DNA of 64,000 nt from Pseudomonas japonica (GTDB lineage Bacteria > Pseudomonadota > Gammaproteobacteria > Pseudomonadales > Pseudomonadaceae). The notes beneath the pieces were generated by a model. It did no database searches. It was not told the origin of the DNA and saw only the letters and a list, made by a program, of their open reading frames with translations. Below, in pieces: positions 53,705-63,156 of the stretch. Where the stretch lies: the NCBI RefSeq assembly GCF_900188455.1, contig NZ_FZOL01000019.1, positions 85,028 to 149,027 of the forward strand. Reading direction: 5' to 3'. The number at the start of each line of letters is the position of its first letter. Position 1 is the first letter of the stretch. A program made the position numbers and the translations under genes.

Positions 53705-53810
53705 CTCAGGTCCTCAGCGGGAGAAATCCAGGACCGCCCCAGCACGGTGCGGGCCAGCGAAAGGCGCGTATTTTACATGAGGTCAGACCTAGTGGGAGCT
53801 ACCTCCCCTT

Positions 53811-53860
53811 GTAGGAGCTGGCTTGCCTGCGCGGTCCTTCGCAGGCAAGCCAGCTCCTAC
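53811..53860. repeat. Perfect REP-like hairpin
   Basis: GTAGGAGCTGGCTTGCCTGCG (53811-53831), an 8-base loop CGGTCCTT and the exact complement (53840-53860) give a 21-bp perfect stem. It is a shortened version of the double palindrome elsewhere, lacking the inner stems. It ends 3 bp from the last retained arm base to the VUT gene stop and likely terminates that minus-strand unit. Confidence 0.88.
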
Positions 53861-54324
53861 GGGGCGACCGCGTTCTTGCGCACGCGCCAGGCCATCGCCA
53901 GCCACACGGCCGTGACTCCGGCGAACTTCGAGGCCAGCGCGGTGCCGACCACGGCCGGCGTCAGGGCGCCGATCATGCCGAAGAAGATGAAGGTATCGAT
54001 GGGAATGCTCAGCGCCGAGCTGATCCACAGGCGATCATGCAGCGGTCGCCGGGTGATGCTGAACACCAGCCAGTCGATCAGCTCGGACACGGCGAAGGCG
54101 GTGGCGCTGGCCAGGGCGATGGCCGGGTCCGAGGTGACATAGGACAGCACCAGCGCCACCAGCATGGCGACCAGCGCGCCATGGCCGAAGCGGGTCTGCA
54201 CCATGTCGCGCAGGACGAACACCAGACCGCCCCAGGCGGACCAGATGACATCCAGGTGCGGTGCACTGGAGAAGGCGTAGTTGATCAGCACCACGCTGCT
54301 GATATAGGCGATGAGAAAGAACAT
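53857..54324 (-). CDS. VUT family protein (putative queuosine-precursor-type transporter)
   Basis: The 155-residue membrane protein has about five helices and the VUT/DUF165 pattern (IWSAWGGLVFVLRDMVQTRFG, AVSELIDWLVFSITRR, SSALSIPIDTFIFFGMIG). The related YhhQ imports queuosine precursors; members as short as this one have no assigned substrate. ATG at 54324. The gene's last bases (coding for NAVAP) lie in the right arm of the REP hairpin, so the C-terminus is partly repeat-derived. Confidence 0.82.
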   Translation of the reverse strand: MFFLIAYISSVVLINYAFSSAPHLDVIWSAWGGLVFVLRDMVQTRFGHGALVAMLVALVLSYVTSDPAIALASATAFAVSELIDWLVFSITRRPLHDRLWISSALSIPIDTFIFFGMIGALTPAVVGTALASKFAGVTAVWLAMAWRVRKNAVAP

Positions 54325-54388
54325 GGACGGCGACCGATGGACAAGCCGCACAGGGTACTGCACAGCCCCCGCGCGGCCAAGTCCGACG

Positions 54389-54595
54389 TCAGCTGGCGGT
54401 CTGGCCGAAGATCAGGCCGGCGGCCAGGGCACGCTCATGGCACAGGGTAAGCACCCGGCGGCGCTCGGCGTTGTCCATGCGCCCCCAGCGGGTGATTTCG
54501 CCGGCCGTGCGCTGGCAACCGATGCAGATGTCGTGGTCGTCCAGCGCGCAGACGCTGACGCAGGGCGAGGCGACCGGTTTTTCCGTGTTGCTCAT
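54389..54595 (-). CDS. DUF1289 domain protein
   Basis: The 68-residue protein has four cysteines in the DUF1289 spacing (SPCVSVCALDDHDICIGCQRT) followed by EITRWGRM, suggesting a small metal or Fe-S-like site. No function is assigned. The ATG overlaps the stop of the gamma-carbonic anhydrase gene (ATGA), so translation is coupled. The same coupled pair is common in pseudomonads. Confidence 0.85.
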   Translation of the reverse strand: MSNTEKPVASPCVSVCALDDHDICIGCQRTAGEITRWGRMDNAERRRVLTLCHERALAAGLIFGQTAS

Positions 54596-55119
54596 CACTC
54601 GTCCTCGGCGACCAGGTCGCGGGCGTAGCGCTGGGCGTTGTGCACGTAGTGGGCGGCGCTGGCCTCCAGCAGTTGCTTCTGCGCGTCGCTCAGTTCGCGC
54701 ACCACCTTGCCCGGCGCCCCCATCACCAGCGAACCATCGGGGATTTCCTTGCCTTCCGGGATCAGCGCATTGGCGCCGATGATGCAATGCTTGCCGATCT
54801 TCGCGCCGTTGAGAATCACCGCGTTGATGCCGATCAGGCTGTAGTCGTCCACCGTGCAGCCGTGGAGCATGGCGTTGTGGCCGATGGTCACGCCCTTGCC
54901 GATGGTCAGCGGCGAACCCATATCGGTATGCATCACCGTGCCGTCCTGGACGTTGCTGTTCTCGCCGATGTCGATCAGCTCGTTGTCACCACGCAGCACC
55001 GCGTTGAACCAGACATTGGCCCCCGCCTGCAGGCGCACCTTGCCGATCAGCGTGGCATTGGGCGCCACCCAGCTTTGCGGGTGGGTTTCGACCCGCAGGT
55101 CGCCCAGACGGTATTTCAT
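54595..55119 (-). CDS. Gamma-carbonic anhydrase family protein
   Basis: The 174-residue left-handed beta-helix (hexapeptide-repeat) protein has metal-binding histidines in TVMHTDMG and GHNAMLHGC and the NVWFNAVLRGDNE signature. Close relatives are YrdA/PaaY; carbonic anhydrase or thioesterase activity is possible, but many members are uncharacterised. I use ATG 55119 (MKYRLGDLRVETHP), where family similarity starts; an open extension of 31 residues upstream is ignored. Confidence 0.88.
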   Translation of the reverse strand: MKYRLGDLRVETHPQSWVAPNATLIGKVRLQAGANVWFNAVLRGDNELIDIGENSNVQDGTVMHTDMGSPLTIGKGVTIGHNAMLHGCTVDDYSLIGINAVILNGAKIGKHCIIGANALIPEGKEIPDGSLVMGAPGKVVRELSDAQKQLLEASAAHYVHNAQRYARDLVAEDE

Positions 55120-55162
55120 GCGTGGATCCTCACGGTGGATGCGCGGCGGGTGGTCCCGCTCG

Positions 55163-55762
55163 TCAGATTGGAGTGAAGCGTTCAGGGGGCTGGTGCAGGC
55201 TGATTTTCGCATCGTAGAGCAGGTTGACCAGCTCGACGATCATGATCGCCGACAGGCCCCAGATCTTGTATTCGCCGAAGCGGTAGCTCGGCACGTACCA
55301 ACTGCGGCCCTGGTAATCGATACGGTGGGTGTGGTCGCGCGGGTCCTGGCGGAAGAACTCCAGCGGCACGCTGAAGACCGCGGCGATCTCGGCATCGTTG
55401 GGCCGGTACTCGACGTAGTCGGGAATCAGCCCGACGTAGGGCGTGACCTTCAGGCCATGCAGCGAAACCAGTGGACTCAGCGGGCCGATGACTTCCACCA
55501 GGCCAGGCGGCAGACCGATTTCCTCTTCGGCTTCGCGCAACGCGGTGAACACCAGGTCCGGGTCTTCCGGGTCACGCCGCCCGCCGGGAAAGGCCACCTC
55601 GCCGCCGTGGGTAGACAGGCCCTTGGCGCGCAGGGTCAGGACCAGCTCGGGGTCTTCGCTGCGGGTGATGGGCAACAACACCGCGGCCTCGGGAAAACGT
55701 CGGTCGGTCTCCAGAGTGCTCGGGGTGTGACTGCTCACACGGCGAAGAAGCTCGTCCAGCAT
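55163..55762 (-). CDS. CoA pyrophosphatase-type NUDIX hydrolase (NudL-like)
   Basis: The 199-residue protein carries a NUDIX box (GGEVAFPGGRRDPEDPD and TALREAEEEIGLP) and the upstream LLPITRSEDPELVLTLRA typical of CoA-diphosphatases (NudL/YeaB). It would hydrolyse CoA or related diphosphates. The start is uncertain: ATG 55762 (MLDELL) fits the family; in-frame ATGs at 55792 and 55795 would add 10-11 residues. Confidence 0.87.
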   Translation of the reverse strand: MLDELLRRVSSHTPSTLETDRRFPEAAVLLPITRSEDPELVLTLRAKGLSTHGGEVAFPGGRRDPEDPDLVFTALREAEEEIGLPPGLVEVIGPLSPLVSLHGLKVTPYVGLIPDYVEYRPNDAEIAAVFSVPLEFFRQDPRDHTHRIDYQGRSWYVPSYRFGEYKIWGLSAIMIVELVNLLYDAKISLHQPPERFTPI

Positions 55763-55893
55763 GGTCTCTCTCGTTTCGGTAACGTTCTGCATCATGCACC
55801 AAAGCCGCGCTACGCCCAACCCCCACGGTTGATCGCACTTGCGGCGGGCGCGAATGGGGCGCGAAGATAGCGGCAACTCTCAGGAAGATAAGC

Positions 55894-56454
55894 ATGAAAT
55901 ACTGCAGCGCGTGCGGCAAGGCGGTCACCCAGCGCATTCCCGACGGCGATTCCCGTCTGCGCTATGTCTGCGATCACTGTCAGACCATCCATTACCAGAA
56001 TCCCAATATCGTCGCCGGCGTGCTGCCCAGCCATGGCAGCAAGGTCCTGCTCTGTCGCCGTGCCATCGAGCCGCGCCGGGGTTACTGGACCCTGCCCGCC
56101 GGCTTCATGGAGAACGGCGAGACCATGGAACAGGCAGCGCGCCGGGAAACCGTGGAGGAAGCCTGCGCCCGCCTGCAGACGCTGACGCTCTACCACCTCT
56201 ACGACCTGCCCCATATCAACCAGGTCCACGTGTTCTTCCGCGGCGAACTGGCCGACCTCGATTTCGACGTCGGTGTCGAGAGCCTGGAAGTCCGCTTGTT
56301 CGAGGAACATGAGATCCCGTGGGACGAGCTGGCTTTCCGCACCGTGCGCGTCACACTAGAATGCTACTATCGGGACCGCGAAAAGCAGCACTACCCGGTG
56401 CGCAACGACTGCCTGCCGCCCTCTTTCGCCCCGCCACCTACTATCGATTCGTGA
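55894..56454 (+). CDS. NUDIX hydrolase with N-terminal zinc ribbon
   Basis: The 186-residue protein begins with a four-cysteine zinc ribbon (YCSACGKAV...YVCDHCQTIHYQNP) and then a NUDIX box (PAGFMENGETMEQAARRETV, EEA). The layout resembles the NudC-like group that acts on nucleoside diphosphate derivatives, but the substrate is not assignable. It is divergent from the CoA pyrophosphatase gene and 25 bp upstream of the L,D-transpeptidase gene. Confidence 0.88.
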   Translation: MKYCSACGKAVTQRIPDGDSRLRYVCDHCQTIHYQNPNIVAGVLPSHGSKVLLCRRAIEPRRGYWTLPAGFMENGETMEQAARRETVEEACARLQTLTLYHLYDLPHINQVHVFFRGELADLDFDVGVESLEVRLFEEHEIPWDELAFRTVRVTLECYYRDREKQHYPVRNDCLPPSFAPPPTIDS

Positions 56455-56479
56455 AACCGCTTTTCGGGGATACCGTTCA

Positions 56480-57040
56480 ATGCGCTGGTTGCTCGCTCTT
56501 TTCTGCCTCAGTGTGGCTTCGGTGTCCCAGGCCGCCTTTACCGAAACGATCATCAGGAAACCCGCCGTCCAGGATGCCCCCACCGCGTCCCCGGTCGACC
56601 TCAAACCGTCGATGGAACGCATCGACAAGGTCCTGGTGATCAAGTCGCAACGCCGCCTGCAACTGATCAGCGCCGGCGAACCGCTGAAGACCTACCGCAT
56701 CTCCCTCGGCAAGAAACCCGTGGGCGCCAAGGAACGCGAGGGCGACAAGCGCACCCCGGAAGGCTTCTACTGGCTGGACTGGCGCAAGGTGTCGGACCGC
56801 TACAACCTGGCGATCCATGTGTCGTACCCGAATGTCAGCGATGCGGCCAAGGCCCGGCGCGACGGGGTGAGCCCGGGCGGGATGATCATGGTCCACGGCA
56901 CGCCGCTGGGGGACGAATATCCGGAAGAGGTGTTCCATACCCTGGACTGGACCGAAGGCTGCATTGCCATGCGCAATGAAGACATGCGGGAAGTCTGGCG
57001 GCTGGTGAAGGACGGGACGATGATCGAGATCCGCCCCTGA
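56480..57040 (+). CDS. L,D-transpeptidase-family protein (YafK type)
   Basis: The 186-residue protein has a signal peptide (cleavage after SQAA) and a YkuD catalytic domain with the motif MIMVHGTPLG...HTLDWTEGCIAMRN: His in VHG and Cys in EGCIAM. Such enzymes cross-link or edit peptidoglycan; the YafK group includes a muropeptide-lipoprotein-releasing amidase. It ends just before a REP double palindrome shared with a convergent gene. Confidence 0.87.
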   Translation: MRWLLALFCLSVASVSQAAFTETIIRKPAVQDAPTASPVDLKPSMERIDKVLVIKSQRRLQLISAGEPLKTYRISLGKKPVGAKEREGDKRTPEGFYWLDWRKVSDRYNLAIHVSYPNVSDAAKARRDGVSPGGMIMVHGTPLGDEYPEEVFHTLDWTEGCIAMRNEDMREVWRLVKDGTMIEIRP

Positions 57041-57052
57041 CCGCCCACTCCC

Positions 57053-57157
57053 GTAGGAGCGTGGCTTGCCCGCGAAAGGACCGCAACGCGGTCCCCATGC
57101 CCGATTAGCGGATTGGGATCGCTGTGCGATCCTTTCGCGGGCAAGCCGCGCTCCTAC
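57053..57157. repeat. REP-like double palindrome between convergent genes
   Basis: GTAGGAGCGTGGCTTGCCCGCGAAAGGACCGC and its near-complement ending at 57157 enclose inner GGACCGC..GCGGTCC and GGATCGC..GCGATCC stems. It lies between two convergent stop codons (57040, 57176) and is a likely bidirectional terminator. Confidence 0.85.
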
Positions 57158-57175
57158 GAGAATCGCGCAAGCCCG

Positions 57176-57487
57176 TCAGATATCAGCGAGCTTCCAGGCC
57201 TCATAAGCTGGGGTTTCATACGGATGGCTCTGCTTCAGCGCCGCAACGACCTGATGAATCAGTTCGTCCGCCACCACCAGTTCCACCCGCCACTCCTCCA
57301 CCGACTCGATGACACCGCTCTGCCCGATGAACGGCGTTGCGCCGTCCAGCGGGCGGAACTGACCCTGGCCCAGCACCTGCCAGGCACAGCAGTCGTAGTC
57401 GCCGATGCGCCCGCCGCCCGCGGCGAACACGGCCTGCTTGACCGTGTCGACGTGGCTTGGCGGGACGAAGAACGCGAGTTTGTACAA
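57176..57487 (-). CDS. NIF3/YqfO-like small protein
   Basis: The 103-residue cytosolic protein matches the stand-alone YqfO/CutA-like domain of NIF3 proteins (MYKLAFFVPPSHVDTVKQAV, GGGRIGDYDCCAW, QSHPYETPAYE). Function unknown. It begins 1 bp after the purL stop on the same strand, so it is probably co-expressed with purL. Confidence 0.85.
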   Translation of the reverse strand: MYKLAFFVPPSHVDTVKQAVFAAGGGRIGDYDCCAWQVLGQGQFRPLDGATPFIGQSGVIESVEEWRVELVVADELIHQVVAALKQSHPYETPAYEAWKLADI

Positions 57488-57488
57488 C

Positions 57489-60400
57489 TCAGTTCACCCA
57501 GGCCCGCGCGTTGCGGAACATGCGCATCCAGCCGGCGTCTTCGTTCCAGTCGTCCGGACGCCAGGAGTTCTGCACGGCACGGAAGACCCGCTCAGGGTGC
57601 GGCATCATGATGGTGACGCGACCGTCGCGGCTGGTCAGGCCGGTGATCCCGCGCGGCGAGCCGTTCGGGTTGGCCGGATAACGCTCGGTGACCTTGCCGT
57701 GGTTGTCGACGAAACGCAGGGCCACGCAACCGGACAGGTCGGCTTCCAGCAGCGCTTCCTCGCTGGCGAACTCGGCATGGCCTTCGCCGTGGGCGATGGC
57801 GATCGGCATGCGCGAACCGGCCATGCCCTGCAGGAAGATCGAGTTGGACTCCTGGACCTGGACCATCGCCACCCGCGCCTCGAACTGCTCGGAGCGGTTG
57901 CGCACGAAGTGCGGCCAGTACTCGGTGCCCGGAATCAGCTCGTGCAGGTTGGACATCATCTGGCAACCGTTGCACACGCCGAGGGCGAAGCTGTCCGTGC
58001 GGTCGAAGAAGCCCTGGAAGGCGTCGCGGGCACGGGCGTTGAACAGTGCCGACTTGGCCCAGCCCTCACCGGCGCCGAGAACGTCGCCGTAGGAGAAGCC
58101 ACCGCAGGCCACCAGGCCCTTGAACTCATTGAGGTCGACACGGCCGGCGAGGATATCGCTCATGTGCACGTCGATGGCGTTGAAGCCGGCGCGGTCGAAG
58201 GCCGCGGCCATTTCCACCTGACCGTTGACGCCCTGCTCGCGCAGCACCGCCACCTGTGGACGCACGCCTTTCTTGATGTATGGCGCGGCGATGTCCTGGT
58301 TGACGTCGAAGCCCAGCTTGACGCTCAGGCCCGGGTTGTCTTCTTCCAGCAGCAGGTCGAATTCCTGGTCGGCGCACTCGGCGTTGTCGCGCAGGCGCTG
58401 GATCTGGTAGCTGGTCTCGGCCCACTGACGCTGCAGCAGACGGCGCTGGCCGTCGAACAGCACTTCGCCATTCAGGCTGATGGAGACCTGGTTGCTGTTG
58501 ACCGGCTTGCCGATCACCGCCACGCAGTCCTCGCCGAGGCCAGCGGCGCTGAACTGGGCCAGCACGTCCGGGGTGGCGTCCTGGCGAACCTGGATTACCG
58601 CACCCAGCTCTTCGTTGAAGAGGATCGCCGCGACTTTCTCGCGCTTGCTGGTCAGGGTGTCCAGCTCCAGGTTCAGGCCGCAGTGGCCGGCGAAGGCCAT
58701 TTCCAGCGCGCTGACCAGCAGACCGCCGTCGGAACGGTCGTGGTAGGCGAGCAGGTGACCGTCGGCATTGAGGCCCTGGATCACCGCGAAGAAGGCCTTG
58801 AGGTCTTCGGCGTCATCGACGTCCGGTGCCTTGGCGCCCAGCTTGCCGTGGGTCTGCGCCAGGATCGACGCGCCCATGCGGTTCTGCCCGCGACCCAGGT
58901 CGATGAGGATCAGATCGGTTTCGCCCTTGTCCATGCGCAGCTCTGGGGTCAGGGTCTTGCGAATGTCGGTGACCGGGGCGAAGCCGGTGACGATCAGCGA
59001 CATCGGCGAGGTGACGGTCTTCTCGGCACCCTCGTCGCTCCAGCGGGTCTTCATGGACATGGAGTCCTTGCCCACCGGAATGGTCAGGCCCAGCTCCGGG
59101 CAGAGTTCCATGCCCACGGCCTTGACGGTGTCGTACAGGCGGGCGTCTTCGCCCGGATGGCCGGCGGCGGACATCCAGTTGGCCGACAGCTTGATGTCGG
59201 AGAGCTTCTCGATGCGCGAGGCGGCCATGTTGGTCAGGGTCTCGCCGATCGCCATGCGCCCGGACGCCGGAGCATCCAGCAGGGCCAGCGGGGTGCGCTC
59301 GCCCATCGCCATGGACTCGCCGGTGTAGACGTCGAAGCTGGTGGCGGTGACGGCGCAGTCGGCGACCGGAACCTGCCACGGACCGACCATCTGGTCGCGG
59401 GCGACCAGACCGGTGATGGTGCGGTCGCCGATGGTGATCAGGAAGCTCTTGCTGGCCACGGCCGGGTGGCGCAGGACGCGCTCGATGGAGTCGCCCAGTT
59501 CCAGGGTGGCCGGGTCGAAATCATCGCCCTGCTCGGCTTCGCGGGTGACCGAACGGTGCATGCGTGGCGGCTTGCCCAGCAGCACTTCCAGCGGCATGTC
59601 CACCGGCGTGTTGCCGAAATGGCTGTCGGTGACGGTCAGTTGCGGCTCTTCGGTGGCTTCGCCGACCACCGCGAACGGGCAGCGCTCGCGCTCGCAGATG
59701 GCCTGGAAGCGCTCGAAGTCGACCGCGCTGACGGCCAGCACGTAACGCTCCTGGGATTCGTTGCTCCAGATTTCGTGCGGGGCCATGCCTGGCTCGTCGT
59801 TCGGCACGTTACGCAGCTCGAAGCGACCGCCACGGCCACCATCGTTGACCAGTTCGGGGAAGGCGTTGGAGATACCGCCGGCACCGACGTCATGGATGAA
59901 GGCGATCGGGTTCTTGTCGCCCAGCTGCCAGCAACGGTCGATGACCTCCTGGCAGCGGCGCTCCATTTCCGGGTTTTCCCGCTGCACGGAGGCGAAGTCC
60001 AGGTCGGCGGAACTGGCGCCGGTGGCCATGGACGATGCTGCGCCGCCACCCAGGCCGATCAGCATGGCCGGGCCACCGAGGACGATCAGCTTGGCGCCGA
60101 CGGTGATTTCACCCTTCTTCACGTGCTCTTCACGGATGTTGCCCATGCCGCCAGCGAGCATGATCGGCTTGTGGTAGCCGCGCACTTCGTCGCCGTGAGG
60201 GGTGCTGATGGATTGCTCGAAGGTACGGAAGTAGCCGGTCAGGGCCGGACGGCCGAATTCGTTGTTGAACGCCGCGCCGCCCAGCGGGCCTTCGATCATG
60301 ATGTCGAGGGCGTCGACGATGCGCTCGGGCTTGCCGTATGCCTTCTCCCATGGCTGTTCGAAGCCCGGGATGCGCAGGTTGGACACGGTGAAGCCGGTCA

Positions 60401-61388
60401 GGCCGGCTTTCGGCTTGGCGCCGCGACCGGTGGCGCCTTCGTCGCGGATCTCGCCACCGGAACCGGTGGACGCGCCCGGGAACGGCGCGATGGCGGTCGG
60501 GTGGTTGTGGGTCTCGACCTTCATCAGGATGTGCACCGGCTCCTGCACCGCGCCGTATTGGCGGGTATCGGGATTCGGGAAGAAGCGGCCGGCCACCGAA
60601 CCGACGATCACCGAGGCGTTGTCCTTGTACGCGGACAGGACGCCTTCGCTGTGCATCTGGTAGGTGTTCTTGATCATGCCGAACAGGCTTTTTTCCTGGC
60701 TCTGGCCGTCGATGTCCCAACTGGCGTTGAAGATCTTGTGACGGCAGTGCTCGGAGTTGGCCTGGGCGAACATCATCAGTTCGATGTCGTGCGGGTTGCG
60801 CTTGAGGCCCTGGAAGGCGTTGACCAGGTAGTCGATCTCGTCTTCGGCGAGGGCCAGGCCCAGTTCGACGTTGGCCTTTTCCAGCGCGGCGCGACCGCCA
60901 CCGAGGACGTCCACGGCGGTCAGCGGCCGGGGTTCGGCGTGGCTGAACAGGCCGGCGGCCTCTTCCAGCCTGGCCAGGACCACCTGGGTCATGCGGTCGT
61001 GCAGCAGTTCGGCGATGCTGGCGGCGTCGGCTTCGCTCAGTTCACCGCCGACGTAGTAGGCGATGCCGCGCTCCAGGCGACGAACCACTTCCAGACCGCA
61101 GTTGTGGGCGATGTCGCTGGCCTTGCTCGACCAGGGCGAGATGGTGCCGAAACGTGGCATGACCAGGAACAGGCGACCGGCTGGCTCCTGCACCGGGACG
61201 CTCGGGCCGTACTTGAGCAGGCGCGCGAGCACCTGCTGTTGGTCGGCGGTCAGATCGCCGTCAACCTCGGCGAAATGAGCGAATTCAGCGTACAAACCAC
61301 TAACAGCGGGGACTTTCTGGCTCAGTTGCTCGAGTAATTTACCGTGGCGAAAGGCAGAAAGGGCAGGAGCGCCGCGCAGGATCAACAT
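57489..61388 (-). CDS. purL: Phosphoribosylformylglycinamidine synthase PurL (large form)
   Basis: The 1299-residue cytosolic enzyme makes FGAM from FGAR, glutamine and ATP. An N-terminal domain and linker are followed by the paired AIR-synthase-like domains (KVETHNHPTAIAPFPGASTG; HDVGAGGISNAFPEL; YHDRSDGGLLVSALEMAF) and a C-terminal glutaminase domain with the nucleophile Cys in GVCNGCQMMSNL and HGEGHAEF. The length is that of the single-chain gammaproteobacterial form. The long antisense frames over it are composition shadows. Confidence 0.97.
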   Translation of the reverse strand: MLILRGAPALSAFRHGKLLEQLSQKVPAVSGLYAEFAHFAEVDGDLTADQQQVLARLLKYGPSVPVQEPAGRLFLVMPRFGTISPWSSKASDIAHNCGLEVVRRLERGIAYYVGGELSEADAASIAELLHDRMTQVVLARLEEAAGLFSHAEPRPLTAVDVLGGGRAALEKANVELGLALAEDEIDYLVNAFQGLKRNPHDIELMMFAQANSEHCRHKIFNASWDIDGQSQEKSLFGMIKNTYQMHSEGVLSAYKDNASVIVGSVAGRFFPNPDTRQYGAVQEPVHILMKVETHNHPTAIAPFPGASTGSGGEIRDEGATGRGAKPKAGLTGFTVSNLRIPGFEQPWEKAYGKPERIVDALDIMIEGPLGGAAFNNEFGRPALTGYFRTFEQSISTPHGDEVRGYHKPIMLAGGMGNIREEHVKKGEITVGAKLIVLGGPAMLIGLGGGAASSMATGASSADLDFASVQRENPEMERRCQEVIDRCWQLGDKNPIAFIHDVGAGGISNAFPELVNDGGRGGRFELRNVPNDEPGMAPHEIWSNESQERYVLAVSAVDFERFQAICERERCPFAVVGEATEEPQLTVTDSHFGNTPVDMPLEVLLGKPPRMHRSVTREAEQGDDFDPATLELGDSIERVLRHPAVASKSFLITIGDRTITGLVARDQMVGPWQVPVADCAVTATSFDVYTGESMAMGERTPLALLDAPASGRMAIGETLTNMAASRIEKLSDIKLSANWMSAAGHPGEDARLYDTVKAVGMELCPELGLTIPVGKDSMSMKTRWSDEGAEKTVTSPMSLIVTGFAPVTDIRKTLTPELRMDKGETDLILIDLGRGQNRMGASILAQTHGKLGAKAPDVDDAEDLKAFFAVIQGLNADGHLLAYHDRSDGGLLVSALEMAFAGHCGLNLELDTLTSKREKVAAILFNEELGAVIQVRQDATPDVLAQFSAAGLGEDCVAVIGKPVNSNQVSISLNGEVLFDGQRRLLQRQWAETSYQIQRLRDNAECADQEFDLLLEEDNPGLSVKLGFDVNQDIAAPYIKKGVRPQVAVLREQGVNGQVEMAAAFDRAGFNAIDVHMSDILAGRVDLNEFKGLVACGGFSYGDVLGAGEGWAKSALFNARARDAFQGFFDRTDSFALGVCNGCQMMSNLHELIPGTEYWPHFVRNRSEQFEARVAMVQVQESNSIFLQGMAGSRMPIAIAHGEGHAEFASEEALLEADLSGCVALRFVDNHGKVTERYPANPNGSPRGITGLTSRDGRVTIMMPHPERVFRAVQNSWRPDDWNEDAGWMRMFRNARAWVN

Positions 61389-61620
61389 CGTCGGGACAGC
61401 CTCAGAAGGGGGTGTGCTTGGAGGCCGTGCATTCTAGCCTAAACCGGCGCGTCAGGCACCCGAAACGCTGCATCGGCGGCCATCCGAATGTCGGCCGGTG
61501 TATTCCAGACATGTCGGAGCATTCCCGCGAAGGCCGAACTGCGGTGAAAAGTCGCAACCACAGGGAGCGATAGCAGACAAGCTATCTGTTGTCGAGATAT
61601 GGCGCGACAGGCCCTTTGCG

Positions 61621-61626
61621 TATACT
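61621..61626 (+). promoter_or_regulatory. TATACT -10 immediately upstream of mltF
   Basis: TATACT ends only 7 bases before the mltF ATG (61634), with no ribosome-binding sequence between. If used, initiation near 61633 would give a leaderless or nearly leaderless message. The -35 region (around 61598) is poor, so this is tentative. Confidence 0.35.
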
Positions 61627-61633
61627 GCACGTT

Positions 61634-63094
61634 ATGTCTGCACACACTGCTCTGCGCCAGCGGTGCGCCCAATGGCTCATCGCAATCGGACTCTTCCTGA
61701 TGCTCGGTGCCTGCGTTGAAAAACCCAGCACCCTGGAACGCATCAAGGAGGACGGCGTATTGCGGGTCATAACCCGTAACAGCCCGGCCACCTATTTCCA
61801 GGACCGCAACGGCGAAACCGGCTTCGAGTACGAGCTGGTCAAGCGCTTCGCCGAGGACCTGGGCGTCGAACTGCAGATCGAGACCGCCGACAACCTCGAT
61901 GACCTGTTCAACCAGCTCGGCCAGCCCAACGGCCCGGTGCTGGCGGCGGCGGGCCTGGTCAACAGCGGTCAGCGCCAGCACCAGGCGCGCTTCTCCCATC
62001 CGTACCTCGAAGTCACCCCGCAGATCATCTACCGCAACGGCAAGAGTCGCCCGACCAACGCCGCCGGCCTGGTCGGCAAGCGCATCCTGGTGCTCAAGGG
62101 CAGCAGCCATGCCGAGCAGTTGGCGGAGCTGAAGAAACAGTACCCCGGCCTGGACTACGAGGAATCCGATCAGGTGGAAGTGGTCGACCTGCTGCGCATG
62201 GTCGACGAAGGGCAGATCGACCTGACCCTGGTGGATTCCAACGAACTGGCGATGAACCAGGTGTACTTCCCCAACGTGCGCGTCGCCTTCGACCTCGGCG
62301 ATGCCCGCGACCAGCGCTGGGCGGTAGCCGCCGGCGAAGACAACAGCCTGCTCAACGAAATCGACAAGTTCCTCGACAAGGTCGAGAAGAACGGCACCCT
62401 GCAACGCCTGAAAGACCGCTACTACGGCCATGTCGACGTACTCGGCTACGTCGGTGCCTACACCTTCGCCCAGCACCTGCAGGAGCGCCTGCCGCGCTTC
62501 GAAAAGCATTTCCGCAACTCGGCCAAGCAGGAACAGGTGGACTGGCGCCTGCTGGCGGCCATCGGCTATCAGGAATCCTTGTGGCAGCCGGAAGTCACCT
62601 CCAAGACCGGCGTGCGCGGCCTGATGATGCTGACCCAGCGCACCGCCCAGGCCATGGGCGTGTCCAACCGCCTCGATCCGGTGCAGAGCATCCGCGGCGG
62701 CGCCAAGTACTTCATGCATGTCAAGGAACAGCTCGACGACTCGATCAAGGAGCCGGACCGCACCTGGTTCGCCCTCGCCGCCTACAACGTCGGCGGCGGT
62801 CACCTCGACGACGCGCGCAAGATGGCCGAGCGCGAGGGCCTGAACCCGAACAAGTGGCTGGACGTGAAGAAGATGCTGCCGCGTCTTTCGCAGAAGAAGT
62901 ACTACAGCAAGACGCGCTACGGCTATGCCCGCGGTGGCGAGCCGGTGCATTTCGTCGCCAACATCCGCCGCTACTACGACATCCTCACCTGGGTGACCCA
63001 GCCGCAGCTGGAAGGCAGCCAGGTCGCCGAAGGCAACCTGCACGTACCTGGCGTCAACAAGGACAAGCCTGCGGAGCAGAGCCCGCAGCTCTGA
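61634..63094 (+). CDS. mltF: Membrane-bound lytic murein transglycosylase F
   Basis: The 486-residue protein has a lipoprotein-type signal (LMLGAC), an N-terminal SBP-3-like regulatory module (RITRNSPATYFQDRNGETGF-like region at 42-62; LKGSSHAEQLAELKKQYP) and a C-terminal transglycosylase domain with catalytic Glu in LAAIGYQESLWQPE, then TGVRGLMMLT and ALAAYNVGGGHLDDA. It cleaves peptidoglycan to 1,6-anhydro products from the outer-membrane side. The ATG at 61634 matches the start of P. aeruginosa MltF; a TTG at 61589 is possible in frame. Divergent from purL. Confidence 0.94.
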   Translation: MSAHTALRQRCAQWLIAIGLFLMLGACVEKPSTLERIKEDGVLRVITRNSPATYFQDRNGETGFEYELVKRFAEDLGVELQIETADNLDDLFNQLGQPNGPVLAAAGLVNSGQRQHQARFSHPYLEVTPQIIYRNGKSRPTNAAGLVGKRILVLKGSSHAEQLAELKKQYPGLDYEESDQVEVVDLLRMVDEGQIDLTLVDSNELAMNQVYFPNVRVAFDLGDARDQRWAVAAGEDNSLLNEIDKFLDKVEKNGTLQRLKDRYYGHVDVLGYVGAYTFAQHLQERLPRFEKHFRNSAKQEQVDWRLLAAIGYQESLWQPEVTSKTGVRGLMMLTQRTAQAMGVSNRLDPVQSIRGGAKYFMHVKEQLDDSIKEPDRTWFALAAYNVGGGHLDDARKMAEREGLNPNKWLDVKKMLPRLSQKKYYSKTRYGYARGGEPVHFVANIRRYYDILTWVTQPQLEGSQVAEGNLHVPGVNKDKPAEQSPQL

Positions 63095-63156
63095 TCGACG
63101 CGGACCGGGCCAACCTTGATATTCAGGTCCGCGCCAGCCATCAAGATCAATCAGTC

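Noticed and set aside
57405..61337. A 1310-codon open frame on the plus strand opposite purL
   Set aside because: Its translation is rich in His, Val, Gly, Gln and Ala with no recognisable domain, as expected from the complement of a GC-rich gene. PurL on the other strand has all family motifs.
63095..63156. Terminator between mltF and tadA
   Set aside because: A GCGGACC..GGTCCGC pairing exists, but the loop is long and there is no T-tract in either direction.
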